A DNA stretch of 64,000 nt from Nonomuraea glycinis (GCF_014646515.1 NZ_BMNK01000002.1:703343-767342); one strand, 5' to 3'; shown: positions 6,700 through 15,618, counted from the first letter of the stretch. The notes: generated from the letters alone by a model not told the origin. A program made the numbers and translations.

Positions 6700-9455
6700 C
6701 CCAGAGCCCGTTCGCCGCCCTGCGCGAGCAGTTGAGCGACGCCGCGGCGGCCTTCGCCGGCACGCCCGGCGCGCTGTCCGGCATCCTGTCGGGCATGGTC
6801 GACGACGTCGACCGGGCGCTGGGCGAGCAGCTGGAGATCTTCCCGGTGTGCCACCACTCGCCCGGCTCGGCGCTGGCCATGGCGCGGCGGCTGCGTGACA
6901 AGCAGCCCGAGGTCATCTACCTGGAGCTGTGCGAGGACCTGCGGCCGGTGCTCGACGAGCTGCGCAACTGCCGCCTGCCGGTGTCGCTGCAGGCGTTCGC
7001 GACCGAGCTGGACGGCTTCCCGGACGCCTGGGGGCCGCTCAGCGTCGTCGCGCCGATCACCGAGGCGTCCGCCGAATACCAGGCCATCGCGTACGCGCTG
7101 GACACGCCGGGCGTCGAGCTGGTGCTGGTGGACCGCTCGGCGGACCACGTCTTCCAGTGGTCACCGCAGGAACAGCCCGACCAGCCCGCCGACGCGGTGG
7201 GCATGGAGATCGGCGACCTGCGTCCGCGCTTCGCCGAGCTCGAAGAGCACCTGCTGCACCACGGCAAGGTCCGGCACTGGTCGGAGTGGTGGGACCAGTA
7301 CGTCGAACAACCGCTGGCGGGCGCCGACTACGACACCTACCGGCAGGTCATGGTGCTGATCGGCAGCCTGTTCAGGCGCCTCGGCCCGGACGACGCCGGG
7401 CGGCTGGCCCGTGACGAGGACCGCGAGCGCTACATGTGGACGCGGATGCGCGAGCACCTCGCCACCTCCGGCGCCGACCCCGAACGATGCCTGTACGTGT
7501 GCGGCGCCTTCCACGCGGCCAGCCGGGTCGAGGAGTTCGGGCTGGCGGCGGAGCGGACGGAGTTCGCCATCACTCCCCGCACCGCCACCACCTGGCTGTA
7601 CGGCATCGTCCCGGCCAGTCACTCGGCCATCGAGGAGCAGTTCGGCCTGGCCGGCGGCTCGGTGTCCATCGCCGCCGCGACTTTCGCCAAGGCGGTGTCG
7701 CGCGGCGGCGTCAAGCCGTACCAGCTCAAGGAGCACGCGTCGAAGCGCCCGGCGCGGGCCCGCAAGGCGGCGTCGCCCGTCCGGCGGGAGCCGCTCGCCG
7801 ACCGGCTGTCCGGCTTTCTGTCCAGGCCGCCGGTCCTGGACGAGCTGGACGAGGCGGAGCTGCTCGGCTGGAGCGTGGACATCGTCCGGCTGGCCCGTCG
7901 CAACGGCTACCTGGCCAGCACCGCCGACGCCATCGCCGTGTTCGAGACCTCGATCCTGCTGGCCGGCATGCGCAACAGGGCGCGGCCCACCCCGTACGAC
8001 TTCCAGGACGCCGCGGTCACCTGCATCGAGAAGGACACCGTGCCGGGCCGCCGTGACGTGCGCCGCCTGTGCGAGATCCTCCTCGGCGGTGACCGGATCG
8101 GCGAGGTCGGCTACACGGCGATGCCGCCGCTGGCCCAGGACGTCTACGACCGGCTCGCGCCGCTCGGCTTCGACCTGAAGAAGCGCGCCGTGCACCGGGC
8201 GCTGCTCGACCTCAACGCCGACCCCGCCCTGGCGCCCTGCTCGCACCTGCTGTGGATCCTGCACCGGCTGCTCCCCGACGGAGCCGTACGGCCCATCATG
8301 GGCAGTCGCCGGCTGGGTGAGCGGTCCGTCCAGGAGAGCTGGGACCTGGCGCTCGGCCACCACCAGCGCGCCCTCATCGAGCTCGGCTACGAGGGCGTCA
8401 CCGTCGAGCAGGTGCTGGAGCAGCGGCTGCGCCGCCGCGTGTGGGACCCCAAGGCGACCGCCGCCGTCGCGCTCGAAGCGGTCGAGGACGCCATCGTGTT
8501 CCTGGGCAGCCGGCGCCTCACCGAGGAGCTGGGCGCGCGGGCGGTCGAGTTGCTGGCCGCCGAGCGCACCGTGGACGACGCGCCCGACGTGCTGCGCGGG
8601 ATCCGCAGGCTGCTGGCCCACTACCGCGCGACCGAGCCCGCCCTGCCCGACTGGTGCGAGCGCTTCGTCACCACCGGCTACGCGCACTACTGCACCCTGC
8701 TGCCGAGCGCCTTCGTGGCCGAGGACATCGGCGTCCGCCAGGTGGCCGCCATGCTCGGCTTCCTGTCCTCGATGGAGGGCCTGGCGCTGTCCCTCGGCTG
8801 TGACCGCGCCCAGCTCGAGCTCGCCGTGCGGCAGTCGCATCCGGAGACCCCCGGCAAGGTGGCGCTGCTGTGGGGCGCGCAGTTCCGGCTCGGCGTGCTG
8901 CCGCTGGCCGAGCTGCGCGAACGCTGCGACGAACTGCTCGCCAACCCGCTCGTCATCCCGTCGTTCCCGCAGTACATCAGCGGCTTCGTCCAGGCGCTCG
9001 AACCCGCGCCCGCGCTGACGCCGTTCGTGGTCGAGGTCATCTCCAACGCGTTCGCCCGGCTGCCCGACGAGGTGCTGCTGCCGTGGCTGCCGATGCTGAT
9101 CACCACTCTGCGCCAGGAGGCGCCCGAGCTGGTGCCGGTGCTCGTCCGCGAGGCCGGGCGCACGTTCCCGGGCACCCTGGCGGCCGTGGACGCCTGGGTG
9201 CCGCCGTGGACGGCCCGGCCCGCGCCGCGCGCCGAAGCCCGGCCGGTCGTCGCCGGCGGGCCGGTGGCCGAGCTGCTGGCCGCGCATCCGGCGGCGATCG
9301 ACGCGGTGGCGGCGCTGCTCGGCTGCGAGGGTGGCTGGCAGCCGCTCGGCCAGGCCGTCCCGTCCGGCTCCGGGCCGGCGGGCGCACTGCTCACGCGGCA
9401 TCCCGCCACCGTGACCGCCGTCGCGGAGCTGCTGGGTGGAGGCGCCACCTCCTGA
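6696..9455 (+). CDS. Large DUF5682-like protein of the MoxR/VWA operon
   Basis: 919 aa, ATGA overlap with the MoxR gene. Near residue 51 it has FPVCHHSPGSALAM and near 75 YLELCEDLRPVLDEL. This His-His-Ser-Pro plus acidic strand pattern is what I associate with DUF5682. It resembles the start of TraB/ChaN/Tiki-type folds, which use such His and Glu residues as a metal site, but that relation is inference. The remaining 750 residues are helical, Leu/Ala/Arg-rich and without transmembrane segments or ATPase motifs. It is the largest and last member of the operon and the best candidate for an effector or substrate of the MoxR/VWA pair. The final codons and stop are duplicated immediately downstream. 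Confidence 0.75.
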   Translation: MTQSPFAALREQLSDAAAAFAGTPGALSGILSGMVDDVDRALGEQLEIFPVCHHSPGSALAMARRLRDKQPEVIYLELCEDLRPVLDELRNCRLPVSLQAFATELDGFPDAWGPLSVVAPITEASAEYQAIAYALDTPGVELVLVDRSADHVFQWSPQEQPDQPADAVGMEIGDLRPRFAELEEHLLHHGKVRHWSEWWDQYVEQPLAGADYDTYRQVMVLIGSLFRRLGPDDAGRLARDEDRERYMWTRMREHLATSGADPERCLYVCGAFHAASRVEEFGLAAERTEFAITPRTATTWLYGIVPASHSAIEEQFGLAGGSVSIAAATFAKAVSRGGVKPYQLKEHASKRPARARKAASPVRREPLADRLSGFLSRPPVLDELDEAELLGWSVDIVRLARRNGYLASTADAIAVFETSILLAGMRNRARPTPYDFQDAAVTCIEKDTVPGRRDVRRLCEILLGGDRIGEVGYTAMPPLAQDVYDRLAPLGFDLKKRAVHRALLDLNADPALAPCSHLLWILHRLLPDGAVRPIMGSRRLGERSVQESWDLALGHHQRALIELGYEGVTVEQVLEQRLRRRVWDPKATAAVALEAVEDAIVFLGSRRLTEELGARAVELLAAERTVDDAPDVLRGIRRLLAHYRATEPALPDWCERFVTTGYAHYCTLLPSAFVAEDIGVRQVAAMLGFLSSMEGLALSLGCDRAQLELAVRQSHPETPGKVALLWGAQFRLGVLPLAELRERCDELLANPLVIPSFPQYISGFVQALEPAPALTPFVVEVISNAFARLPDEVLLPWLPMLITTLRQEAPELVPVLVREAGRTFPGTLAAVDAWVPPWTARPAPRAEARPVVAGGPVAELLAAHPAAIDAVAALLGCEGGWQPLGQAVPSGSGPAGALLTRHPATVTAVAELLGGGATS

Positions 9456-9498
9456 CCGCCCCGGGGCTGCTGGGTGGAGGCGCCACCTCCTGACCGCG
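9428..9498. repeat. Tandem duplication of the DUF5682-like gene's 3' end
   Basis: GCTGCTGGGTGGAGGCGCCA plus CCTCCTGACCGC occurs perfectly twice, 38 nt apart (from 9428 and from 9466). Each copy contains the sequence for ...LLGGGATS-stop. The first copy is the real gene end; the second is a noncoding ghost that duplicates the TGA. Confidence 0.9.
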
Positions 9499-9615
9499 CC
9501 CCGGGACGCGCCTGCGTTCCGGGGTCTGAGGGGCTGTTCGGCGCATCCGTCGGTTTGTCGTGAGAAAAGTTGATGTGTGGTGGTAATCCTGGGGCGCCCG
9601 GGAGGACTACTGCAT

Positions 9616-10170
9616 GTGAACGATCCCGAAGAACGATTCACCGAGCTCTACGACCGGCACTATCGCGCCGTGCTCGGCTACGCGTTGCTGCGGGCCGAGC
9701 GCGGCGTGGCCGAGGACGTGTGCAGCGAGACGTTCCTGATCGCCTGGCGGCGGATCGGCGAGTTACCCAGCCTCGAGCTGCCCTGGCTGCTCGGCGTCGC
9801 CCGCAACCTGCTGGCCAAGCAGCGTGACTCGCGGTTCCGGCTGCGGGCGCTGCTCGACCGGGTCGCCGCCCTCACCACCGAGCGGGACCGGGTGAGCTGG
9901 GACGTCGCCGAACACGTCGTGGACAGGGACCTGGCGCTCGCCGTACTGGCCGCGCTGCCCGAGCAGGACGTGGAGGCGATGGCCCTGGCCACCTGGCACG
10001 GCCTGCCGCCCGAGCAGGCCGCCGCCGTCATGGGCTGCTCCACCCGTACGTACAGCGTCCGGCTGCACCGCGCCCGCAAGCGCCTGGGCAGGGCGCTGCA
10101 CACCCAGTCGAGATCGGCCACGCCCCACCTCCGGACCGCCGCACCGCAGCGGTTCGTCGAGGAGGCCTGA
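9616..10170 (+). CDS. ECF-type RNA polymerase sigma factor
   Basis: 184 aa from a GTG at 9616 with GGAGG ten bases before it; an in-frame GTG at 9577 would add 13 residues. Region 2 is visible as FTELYDRHYRAVLGYALLR and SETFLIAWRRI; region 4 as LAALPEQDVEAMALATWHGL followed by PEQAAAVMGCSTRTYSVRLHRARKRL, a helix-turn-helix that reads the -35 element. This is the layout of extracytoplasmic-function sigma factors. It is followed 26 bases later by a single-pass membrane protein that is probably its partner or main target. The stimulus is unknown. Confidence 0.92.
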   Translation: MNDPEERFTELYDRHYRAVLGYALLRAERGVAEDVCSETFLIAWRRIGELPSLELPWLLGVARNLLAKQRDSRFRLRALLDRVAALTTERDRVSWDVAEHVVDRDLALAVLAALPEQDVEAMALATWHGLPPEQAAAVMGCSTRTYSVRLHRARKRLGRALHTQSRSATPHLRTAAPQRFVEEA

Positions 10171-10196
10171 TGCCGAGCATCCCCGAGGAGGACGAC

Positions 10197-11405
10197 ATGA
10201 ACGACCGCACGTTCGCCCAGCTCAAGCCCCAAGGGCTGGACGAACTGACCGAGGAGGCCTACCAGCGCCGCCGCTCGGCCGATCTGGCGGCCGCCTTCGC
10301 CGCCCCGCCCGCGCCGGTCGCGCGGATCAGGCGCGGGCGGCCGCTCATCCTGGCGGGCGCGCTGGCCGCCGGCGTGGCCGCCACCGCCGTCGTCGTCGTG
10401 CCGGGGCTGACAGACTCCGGTACGCCCCCGCAGGCCGCCCCCACGACCGTCTCGCCCACCGCCTCCAGCACCCGCCCGGCGCAGAGCCGCAAGCTGGACG
10501 CCCACACCGTGCTCCTCGCGGCGGCCGAGAGCGCCACCCGGACCCCGGCGGACTCCGGCCGCTACTGGTACGTGCGCGACCGGACCGTGCAGCGGCTGCA
10601 CAACGTCGAGAGCGAGTACGTCGCCAAGGTCAACGCCCTGGTGAAGGAGTACAAGCAGCGCCAGGAGGAGCTCAAGGGCAAATCCGGCGAGCTGAAGGCC
10701 GCCGAGCGGGAGTTGAATCGGGAGCTGACGAAGCTCAAGAGCGCGACGCTGCCGTACAACGCCTACCTCTCCGACACGTGGGAGTCGTGGCGGCCACGCG
10801 AGTCGGGCATGAAGCACCGCACCGAGCGGGGACGTGAGAAGGAGATCTCCTTCGCCTCACCCGCCGACGAGGAGATGTGGCGGCAGGCGGGCAGCCCCGA
10901 TCTGCGCCCGAAGGACGCGGGCAACCCCGAGGACAACGACGACATCGAGCGCGTCCTGTCGATCAGCAACCCCACCCTGAACATGCGCAACGTGGACGAG
11001 CTCCCCACCGAGCGGAAGGCGCTGGAGAGCCGGCTCCGGCAGTTCTACCGGCAGCAGCCGGGCGTCAAGGAGGCGTTCTCCGTCTACCTGTGGCAGACGA
11101 GTGTGGACCTGCTGGGCGCGCCGATCACGCCGGGGACGCGGGAGGCGCTGTTCAGGGTGCTGGCGGGCCAGCGGGACATCGTCTCGCAGGGCGAGGTCAC
11201 CGACACGGCGGGGCGCGCGGGGGCCGCCCTGACGACGAAGGAGACCACGCCCGAGGGTGAGCGGATCGAGTACCGGCTGATCATCGATCCGGACTCCGCC
11301 GAGCTGCTGCAGTACGAGGTCGCGGACGCGGACAAGCCGGCGTCGCTGCTGCGGGTCACCCTGGAGGAGACCGGCTGGGTCGACCGGATCGGCGAGCGGC
11401 CCTGA
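10197..11405 (+). CDS. CU044_5270-like membrane protein paired with the sigma factor
   Basis: 402 aa from ATG 10197, which has GAGGAGG seven bases upstream; an alternative start at 10170 overlaps the sigma-factor stop. A 50-residue cytoplasmic N-terminus (LKPQGLDELTEEAYQRRR) is followed by one membrane segment (about 45-67, PLILAGALAAGVAATAVVVV), a Thr/Ser/Pro linker and a large extracytoplasmic domain that contains a charged coiled-coil stretch at about 148-185. This is the layout of the CU044_5270 family usually found right behind ECF sigma genes in Streptosporangiales. It may sense an external signal and hold the sigma factor, but no anti-sigma zinc motif is visible. Confidence 0.75.
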   Translation: MNDRTFAQLKPQGLDELTEEAYQRRRSADLAAAFAAPPAPVARIRRGRPLILAGALAAGVAATAVVVVPGLTDSGTPPQAAPTTVSPTASSTRPAQSRKLDAHTVLLAAAESATRTPADSGRYWYVRDRTVQRLHNVESEYVAKVNALVKEYKQRQEELKGKSGELKAAERELNRELTKLKSATLPYNAYLSDTWESWRPRESGMKHRTERGREKEISFASPADEEMWRQAGSPDLRPKDAGNPEDNDDIERVLSISNPTLNMRNVDELPTERKALESRLRQFYRQQPGVKEAFSVYLWQTSVDLLGAPITPGTREALFRVLAGQRDIVSQGEVTDTAGRAGAALTTKETTPEGERIEYRLIIDPDSAELLQYEVADADKPASLLRVTLEETGWVDRIGERP

Positions 11406-11414
11406 CCTGAGCGG

Positions 11415-11430
11415 GTAGGGCTCGCCCTAC
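11415..11430. promoter_or_regulatory. Palindrome upstream of the sensor-domain gene
   Basis: GTAGGGC-TC-GCCCTAC, a perfect 7-bp dyad with a 2-nt centre, 59 nt before the start of the sensor-domain gene. Compact dyads of this kind are typical sites for LuxR/NarL-type response regulators; such a regulator is encoded at 12882, but the link is inference. Confidence 0.45.
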
Positions 11431-11488
11431 CTCAGCACGCCCGTGAGCGGGAGAGACCCGGAGCTCTTCCGCTCCTAGCGTTGCGGGT

Positions 11489-12145
11489 ATGACCTTCGTG
11501 CACCGTGTCGCCGCCGACAGCCGCTATCTCCTGCTGTCCTTCCCGCTCGCCCTCATCTCCTTCAGCCTGATCGTGACCGGTCTCGCCTTCGGGCTGGGCA
11601 GCATGGTCGCGTTCATCGGCCTGCCCGCCCTGGCCGCGACCGCCCTCGTGGCCCGCCGCTTCGCCGACGTCGAGCGGGCCGCGCTGCCCGGCGTGCTCGA
11701 CGCCCCCATGGAACGGCCCGACTACGCCGAGGCGCCGGTGTCGGCAGGCTGGTTCCGGCGCGTGATGAACCCGCTGGCCAGCGGCCAGGCCGTCATGGAC
11801 CTGCTGCACGCCATCATCGCCTTCCCGGTCGCGGTGGTGGGGTTCGTCGTCACCGTCACCTGGTGGGCCGGGGCGATCGCCGGGCTGATGTCCCCGCTCT
11901 ACGCGTGGTTCCTCGCCGACCTCACCGACTCCCAGAGCCTGCCCAGCCTGCTCGGCCTCGGTGACAGCCCGGTGCTGGCCGTGGTCTTCAACATGGCCGC
12001 CGGCGCGCTGTTCGCGGTGACCGCGCTGCCGGTGCTGCGCGGCGCCGCCCTGACCAAGGCCGCCATCGCCCAAGCGCTCCTGACCCGGCCCAGCTACCCG
12101 CAGCGCACGATGACCACGCGCACCCCCGCCACCGGCCTGTACTGA
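11489..12145 (+). CDS. Free-standing sensor-domain membrane protein
   Basis: 218 aa, ATG start. Two hydrophobic hairpins (about residues 14-50 and 108-140), then a last segment (about 160-185), with FSLIVTGLAFGLGSMVAFIGLPAL at the start broken by polar turns. This resembles the putative sensor domain (PF13796 type) that normally forms the N-terminal part of actinomycete histidine kinases, but no kinase domain follows. The two-component genes nearby lie on the other strand beyond AIM24, and their kinase has its own membrane part. It could be a split-off sensor or an accessory subunit. A palindrome lies in its promoter region. Confidence 0.65.
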   Translation: MTFVHRVAADSRYLLLSFPLALISFSLIVTGLAFGLGSMVAFIGLPALAATALVARRFADVERAALPGVLDAPMERPDYAEAPVSAGWFRRVMNPLASGQAVMDLLHAIIAFPVAVVGFVVTVTWWAGAIAGLMSPLYAWFLADLTDSQSLPSLLGLGDSPVLAVVFNMAAGALFAVTALPVLRGAALTKAAIAQALLTRPSYPQRTMTTRTPATGLY

Positions 12146-12189
12146 GCTCATATCGTGGAGGGTCCGGAACACTCTCGAAAGGGTCGAAC

Positions 12190-12855
12190 GTGCGCAGCTC
12201 ATTCTTCGGCAACCTGGACGCTCAGCAGCTCCCCGCCGGTTTCGCCCTCCAGAACGGCAAGATGCTCCGGGTCCAACTCCCCGACGAGGTGCTGGCCAAG
12301 CAGGGCTCGATGGTGGCCTTCCAAGGCCAGATGGACTTCGACTACGAAGGCTCCGGCGGGATCGGCAAGCTGTTCAAGAAGGCCATGACCGGCGAGGGGG
12401 CGTCGCTGATGCGGGTGCGCGGCCAGGGGCTGCTCTACCTCGCCGACAACGCCGACGACATCCACCTGTTCTACCTGGAGAACGAGGGCCTGACCGTCAA
12501 CGGGCGCAATCTGCTGGCCTTCCAGCCGCAGCTCACCTGGGACATCCAGCGGGTGCAGGGCGCCGGCATCGCGGCGGGCGGGCTGTTCAACACCACGCTC
12601 AACGGCACCGGCTGGGTGGCCATCACCACCCACGGCACTCCTGTGCTGCTCGACGCCGCCGCGATGCCGACCTACGCCGACGGCCAGTCCGCCGTCTGCT
12701 GGAGCACCGCCCTGCACGTCGGCGTCAACCGGACCATGAAGGCAGGCGCGCTCATCGGCCGGGGCAGCGGCGAGGCGATGCAGCTCGCGTTCAAGGGACA
12801 GGGGTTCGTCCTGGTCCAGGCGAGCGAGGGCGTGCCGGTCGTCCAGGCCTCCTAG
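12190..12855 (+). CDS. AIM24 family protein
   Basis: 221 aa from a GTG, 44 bases after the sensor-domain gene. It shows the beta-strand-rich AIM24/TIGR00266 pattern: VQLPDEVLAKQGSMVAFQG at 30-48, GEGASLMRVRGQGLLYLA at 70-90, GLTVNGRNLLAF near 105 and a C-terminal GEAMQLAFKGQGFVLVQ. AIM24 proteins are predicted jelly-roll-like proteins of uncertain function (the yeast member is mitochondrial). No signal peptide. Its stop lies in a 17-nt direct repeat that also supplies the stop of the convergent response regulator gene. Confidence 0.88.
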   Translation: MRSSFFGNLDAQQLPAGFALQNGKMLRVQLPDEVLAKQGSMVAFQGQMDFDYEGSGGIGKLFKKAMTGEGASLMRVRGQGLLYLADNADDIHLFYLENEGLTVNGRNLLAFQPQLTWDIQRVQGAGIAAGGLFNTTLNGTGWVAITTHGTPVLLDAAAMPTYADGQSAVCWSTALHVGVNRTMKAGALIGRGSGEAMQLAFKGQGFVLVQASEGVPVVQAS

Positions 12856-12890
12856 CCGGCGCGCGGCGACCGTCAGGCCTCCTAGCCGGC
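12844..12890. repeat. Direct repeat over convergent stop codons
   Basis: CAGGCCTCCTAGCCGGC occurs at 12844 and 12874, 30 nt apart. CCTAG contains TAG on one strand and CTA on the other, so the first copy ends the AIM24 gene and the second ends the response regulator gene on the opposite strand. Confidence 0.85.
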
Positions 12891-13517
12891 ACCGAGGCGG
12901 AGGATCCCCCGGGACACGGCGACCGTCACGGCGGCGGTGCGGTCGTCGACGCCGAGCTTGGCGAAGATGTGCAGCAGGTGCGTCTTGACCGTGGCCTCGC
13001 TGATGCACAGGTGCGCGGCGATGGCCTTGTTGCTCAACCCCTGGGCGACCACGCGGAGCACCTCGATCTCCCGCCCGCTGAGAGCGTCGCGCGCATCGGC
13101 CCGCGCCCACGACAGCACCCGGGTCGCGATCGCCGGCGACAGCGCGCTCTCCCCGCGCGCCGCCGCCCGGATCGCGTCGAACAACTGCTCGCGGCCGGCG
13201 TCCTTGAGCAGGTAGCCGATGGCTCCCGCGTCGATGGCCCGCGAGATGTCGCCGTCGGTGTCGTACGTGGTCAGGACGATCACCTTGGCGCCGGGGTCGT
13301 GCTCGCGGATCCGGGTGATCGCCGTCGCGCCGTCCATCTCGGGCATCTGCAGGTCCATCAGGGTGACGTCGGGCCGCAGGTCGCGGGCCAGCCGTACCGC
13401 GTCCGTGCCGGAGACCGCCTCGCCGACCACCAGCAGATCGTCCTGGGTGCCGAGCATCGCCCGGATGCCGTCGCGGACCACCGGATGATCGTCGGCGATC
13501 AGGACCCGGACGCTCAT
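12882..13517 (-). CDS. NarL/LuxR-type response regulator
   Basis: 211 aa. Receiver domain 1-120 with acidic pocket DD at 9-10, phosphoacceptor Asp55 in TLMDLQMP, the Thr in VLTTYD and the Lys in GYLLKDAG. C-terminal helix-turn-helix 145-205 (LSGREIEVLRVVAQGLSNKAI ending in KTHLLHIFAKLGV) of the GerE/LuxR class. It is encoded in an ATGA overlap downstream of its histidine kinase. When phosphorylated it should dimerise and bind short palindromes; one candidate lies at 11415. Confidence 0.95.
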   Translation of the reverse strand: MSVRVLIADDHPVVRDGIRAMLGTQDDLLVVGEAVSGTDAVRLARDLRPDVTLMDLQMPEMDGATAITRIREHDPGAKVIVLTTYDTDGDISRAIDAGAIGYLLKDAGREQLFDAIRAAARGESALSPAIATRVLSWARADARDALSGREIEVLRVVAQGLSNKAIAAHLCISEATVKTHLLHIFAKLGVDDRTAAVTVAVSRGILRLGAG

Positions 13518-14653
13518 CGCGCCCCGATCGGCGCCACCGCCGGCAGACTGGCCACGACCGTGGCGCCCGCGCCCGGAGCGCTCTCCACGAGCAGGGTGCC
13601 GCCGAGCTGCTCCATCCGCTCCCGCATGATCGACAGGCCGTGGCCGGAGGCGGCCCGCTCGGGATCGAACCCGCCGCCGTCGTCATGGATGTCCAGCACG
13701 ACCAGGCCCTCCATGTACGACAGGGTCAGCGTGACCCGCTCGGCAGCGGCATGACGGCGGACGTTGGCGACCGCCTCCTGCGCCACGCGCAGCAGCTCCG
13801 CCTGGACCTGGGCGTCCAGCGGCCGGAGCGTGCCGGTGATCACGGTGTGCGCCTCGATGCCGGTCTCGTCGGACAGCCGGTCGGACAGCCGCCGCAGGGC
13901 CTCCGGCAGGCCGCACTCGTCGAGTTCGCCGGGCCGCAGCGCCCCCACCACGCGGCGGCTCTCGGTCAGGTTCTCCCGGGCCGCCCGCAGCGCCTGGGTC
14001 AGGTGCTTGTTGTCCGGCAGCGTCGCCTGCGCCGCCTCCAGCAGCATCACCACGCTGGCGAACCCCTGGGTGAGGCTGTCGTGGATGTCGCGGGCCAGCC
14101 GCTGCCGCTCGGCCGCGACGCCCGCCCGCCGTTCGGCCGCCGCCCGCGCCTCCTGCGCGGCCTGCAGCTCATCGATGAGCCGCTTGCGCTCGGCGCTCTG
14201 CCGGGCCACCGCGTTGAAGTAGCCGACCGCGGTGGCCGCGCTGATCGCGATGAGCGCGCTGATGGCGATCTCGGTCCAGGTGATCGTCCCGTTCGCGTGG
14301 AACCGGTGCCACAACCAGCCCCCCGCGCACGACACCACCGCGACCAGACCGACCCGCACGGCGTCCATGCAGTACGGCACCAGCACGCTCAGCCCGACCA
14401 CCAGGAAGGAGGAGTCGACGGCGAACAGCCCGAGCCAGAGCAGCCCGCCGCCCAGCACGTAAGGCACCGGCACGTCGCCCGAGGGCGGCGAGCGCAGCAC
14501 GAACCACACCGCGTACCAGGCGGCCAGCCCGGCCACCAGCACCACCGGGAGGACCTGGCCCGCCTCCATCAGCGCGCCGCCCGAGGTCAGCACCAGCCAC
14601 GAGGCGAAGAAGGCGTGCTGCCACCGGCGCCGCGACCGCTCCCAGGACTCCAC
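13514..14653 (-). CDS. Sensor histidine kinase, HisKA_3 type
   Basis: 379 aa from a GTG. The N-terminal 140 residues form about five to six membrane segments with almost no external loop. A coiled region then leads to AERQRLARDIHDSLTQGF, in which the His (about residue 190) is the phosphorylated residue of the HisKA_3 class. The ATPase domain shows VAQEAVANVRRHA (N box), LDIHDDGGGFDP (G1) and GHGLSIMRERMEQLGG (G2). It feeds the response regulator gene that overlaps its stop by four bases. The signal is unknown, probably membrane or envelope state. Confidence 0.93.
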   Translation of the reverse strand: MESWERSRRRWQHAFFASWLVLTSGGALMEAGQVLPVVLVAGLAAWYAVWFVLRSPPSGDVPVPYVLGGGLLWLGLFAVDSSFLVVGLSVLVPYCMDAVRVGLVAVVSCAGGWLWHRFHANGTITWTEIAISALIAISAATAVGYFNAVARQSAERKRLIDELQAAQEARAAAERRAGVAAERQRLARDIHDSLTQGFASVVMLLEAAQATLPDNKHLTQALRAARENLTESRRVVGALRPGELDECGLPEALRRLSDRLSDETGIEAHTVITGTLRPLDAQVQAELLRVAQEAVANVRRHAAAERVTLTLSYMEGLVVLDIHDDGGGFDPERAASGHGLSIMRERMEQLGGTLLVESAPGAGATVVASLPAVAPIGAR

Positions 14654-14765
14654 ACCGCTGACGATAATCAGCCACCCGTCGGCTCGGCATCAACCAGTCG
14701 ACTGATCGTGAGATCGGCGGACCGCTCGATGCGGGCGTGGCCGTACCGGAACCAGACTCGACGGC

Positions 14766-15566
14766 GTGACCGCCATCCCCAGCCCGTCCCAAGCCGTCTG
14801 GCACCTCGGCCCGATCCCGATCCGCGCCTACGCCCTGCTGATGGTGCTCGCCGTCCTCGTCGGCGCCTGGGTGACCCACCGCCGCTGGGTCGCGCGGGGC
14901 GGCGAGCCCGGCGCCGTGGGGGACATCGCCACCTGGGTCGTGCCGTTCGGCCTGGTCGGCGCCCGGATCTACCACGTGGCCACCGACTGGCAGCAGTACT
15001 TCGGCCCCGGCATGGAGCCGCTGCGCGCCTTCGCGATCTGGGAGGGCGGGATCAGCATCTTCGGCGCGCTCGCGGGCGGCGCGGTGGGCGCCTGGCTGGC
15101 CTGCCGCCGCAGCGGCATCGACCTGCGCGCCTTCGCCGACGCCGTCGCCCCCGGGATCGCGTTCGGGCAGGCGATCGCCCGCTGGGGCAACTGGTTCAAC
15201 CAGGAGTTGTACGGCCGGCCGACCACGCTGCCCTGGGCGCTGGAGATCGACCCCGCCCACCGGCCGCCGGGCCTCGCGGCCACGGCCACCTACCATCCGA
15301 CGTTCCTGTACGAGTCGCTGTGGAACCTGGGGGTGGCCGGGTTCGTCCTCTGGGCCGAGAAGCGGTTCGGGCTCGACCGCGGCCGGACGTTCGCGGTGTA
15401 CGCCGCGGCCTACGCCACGGGCCGGGTGTGGATCGAATGGCTCCGCATCGACCCCGCCCCCCACATTCTCGGCCTGCGCCTCAACGACTGGACCGCCCTG
15501 CTCGTCCTCGCCGCCGCGCTCGTCTATCTGACCGCCACGCGCAGGGCCGACGGTCCTCCTCGCTGA
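14766..15566 (+). CDS. lgt: Prolipoprotein diacylglyceryl transferase
   Basis: 266 aa from a GTG. Seven membrane segments, with the Lgt signature GQAIARWGNWFNQELYG near residue 140 (the arginine and the asparagines are conserved in the family) and HPTFLYESLWN near 178. Lgt transfers diacylglycerol from phosphatidylglycerol to the lipobox cysteine of preprolipoproteins in the cytoplasmic membrane. The length matches the family minimum; there is no long C-terminal tail as in some actinomycete Lgt proteins. It stands alone, divergent from the histidine kinase, so it may be a second copy beside a housekeeping gene elsewhere. Confidence 0.93.
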   Translation: MTAIPSPSQAVWHLGPIPIRAYALLMVLAVLVGAWVTHRRWVARGGEPGAVGDIATWVVPFGLVGARIYHVATDWQQYFGPGMEPLRAFAIWEGGISIFGALAGGAVGAWLACRRSGIDLRAFADAVAPGIAFGQAIARWGNWFNQELYGRPTTLPWALEIDPAHRPPGLAATATYHPTFLYESLWNLGVAGFVLWAEKRFGLDRGRTFAVYAAAYATGRVWIEWLRIDPAPHILGLRLNDWTALLVLAAALVYLTATRRADGPPR

Positions 15567-15618
15567 GGCCAAGTCACCTGCAAGCCAACCGTCAGGTGGC
15601 GCTCGGCATCCTTGCCCG

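Noticed and set aside
7161-9641. 826-codon minus-strand frame over the DUF5682-like gene
   Set aside because: His/Arg/Gln-rich antisense frame, no start context and crosses the duplicated gene end.
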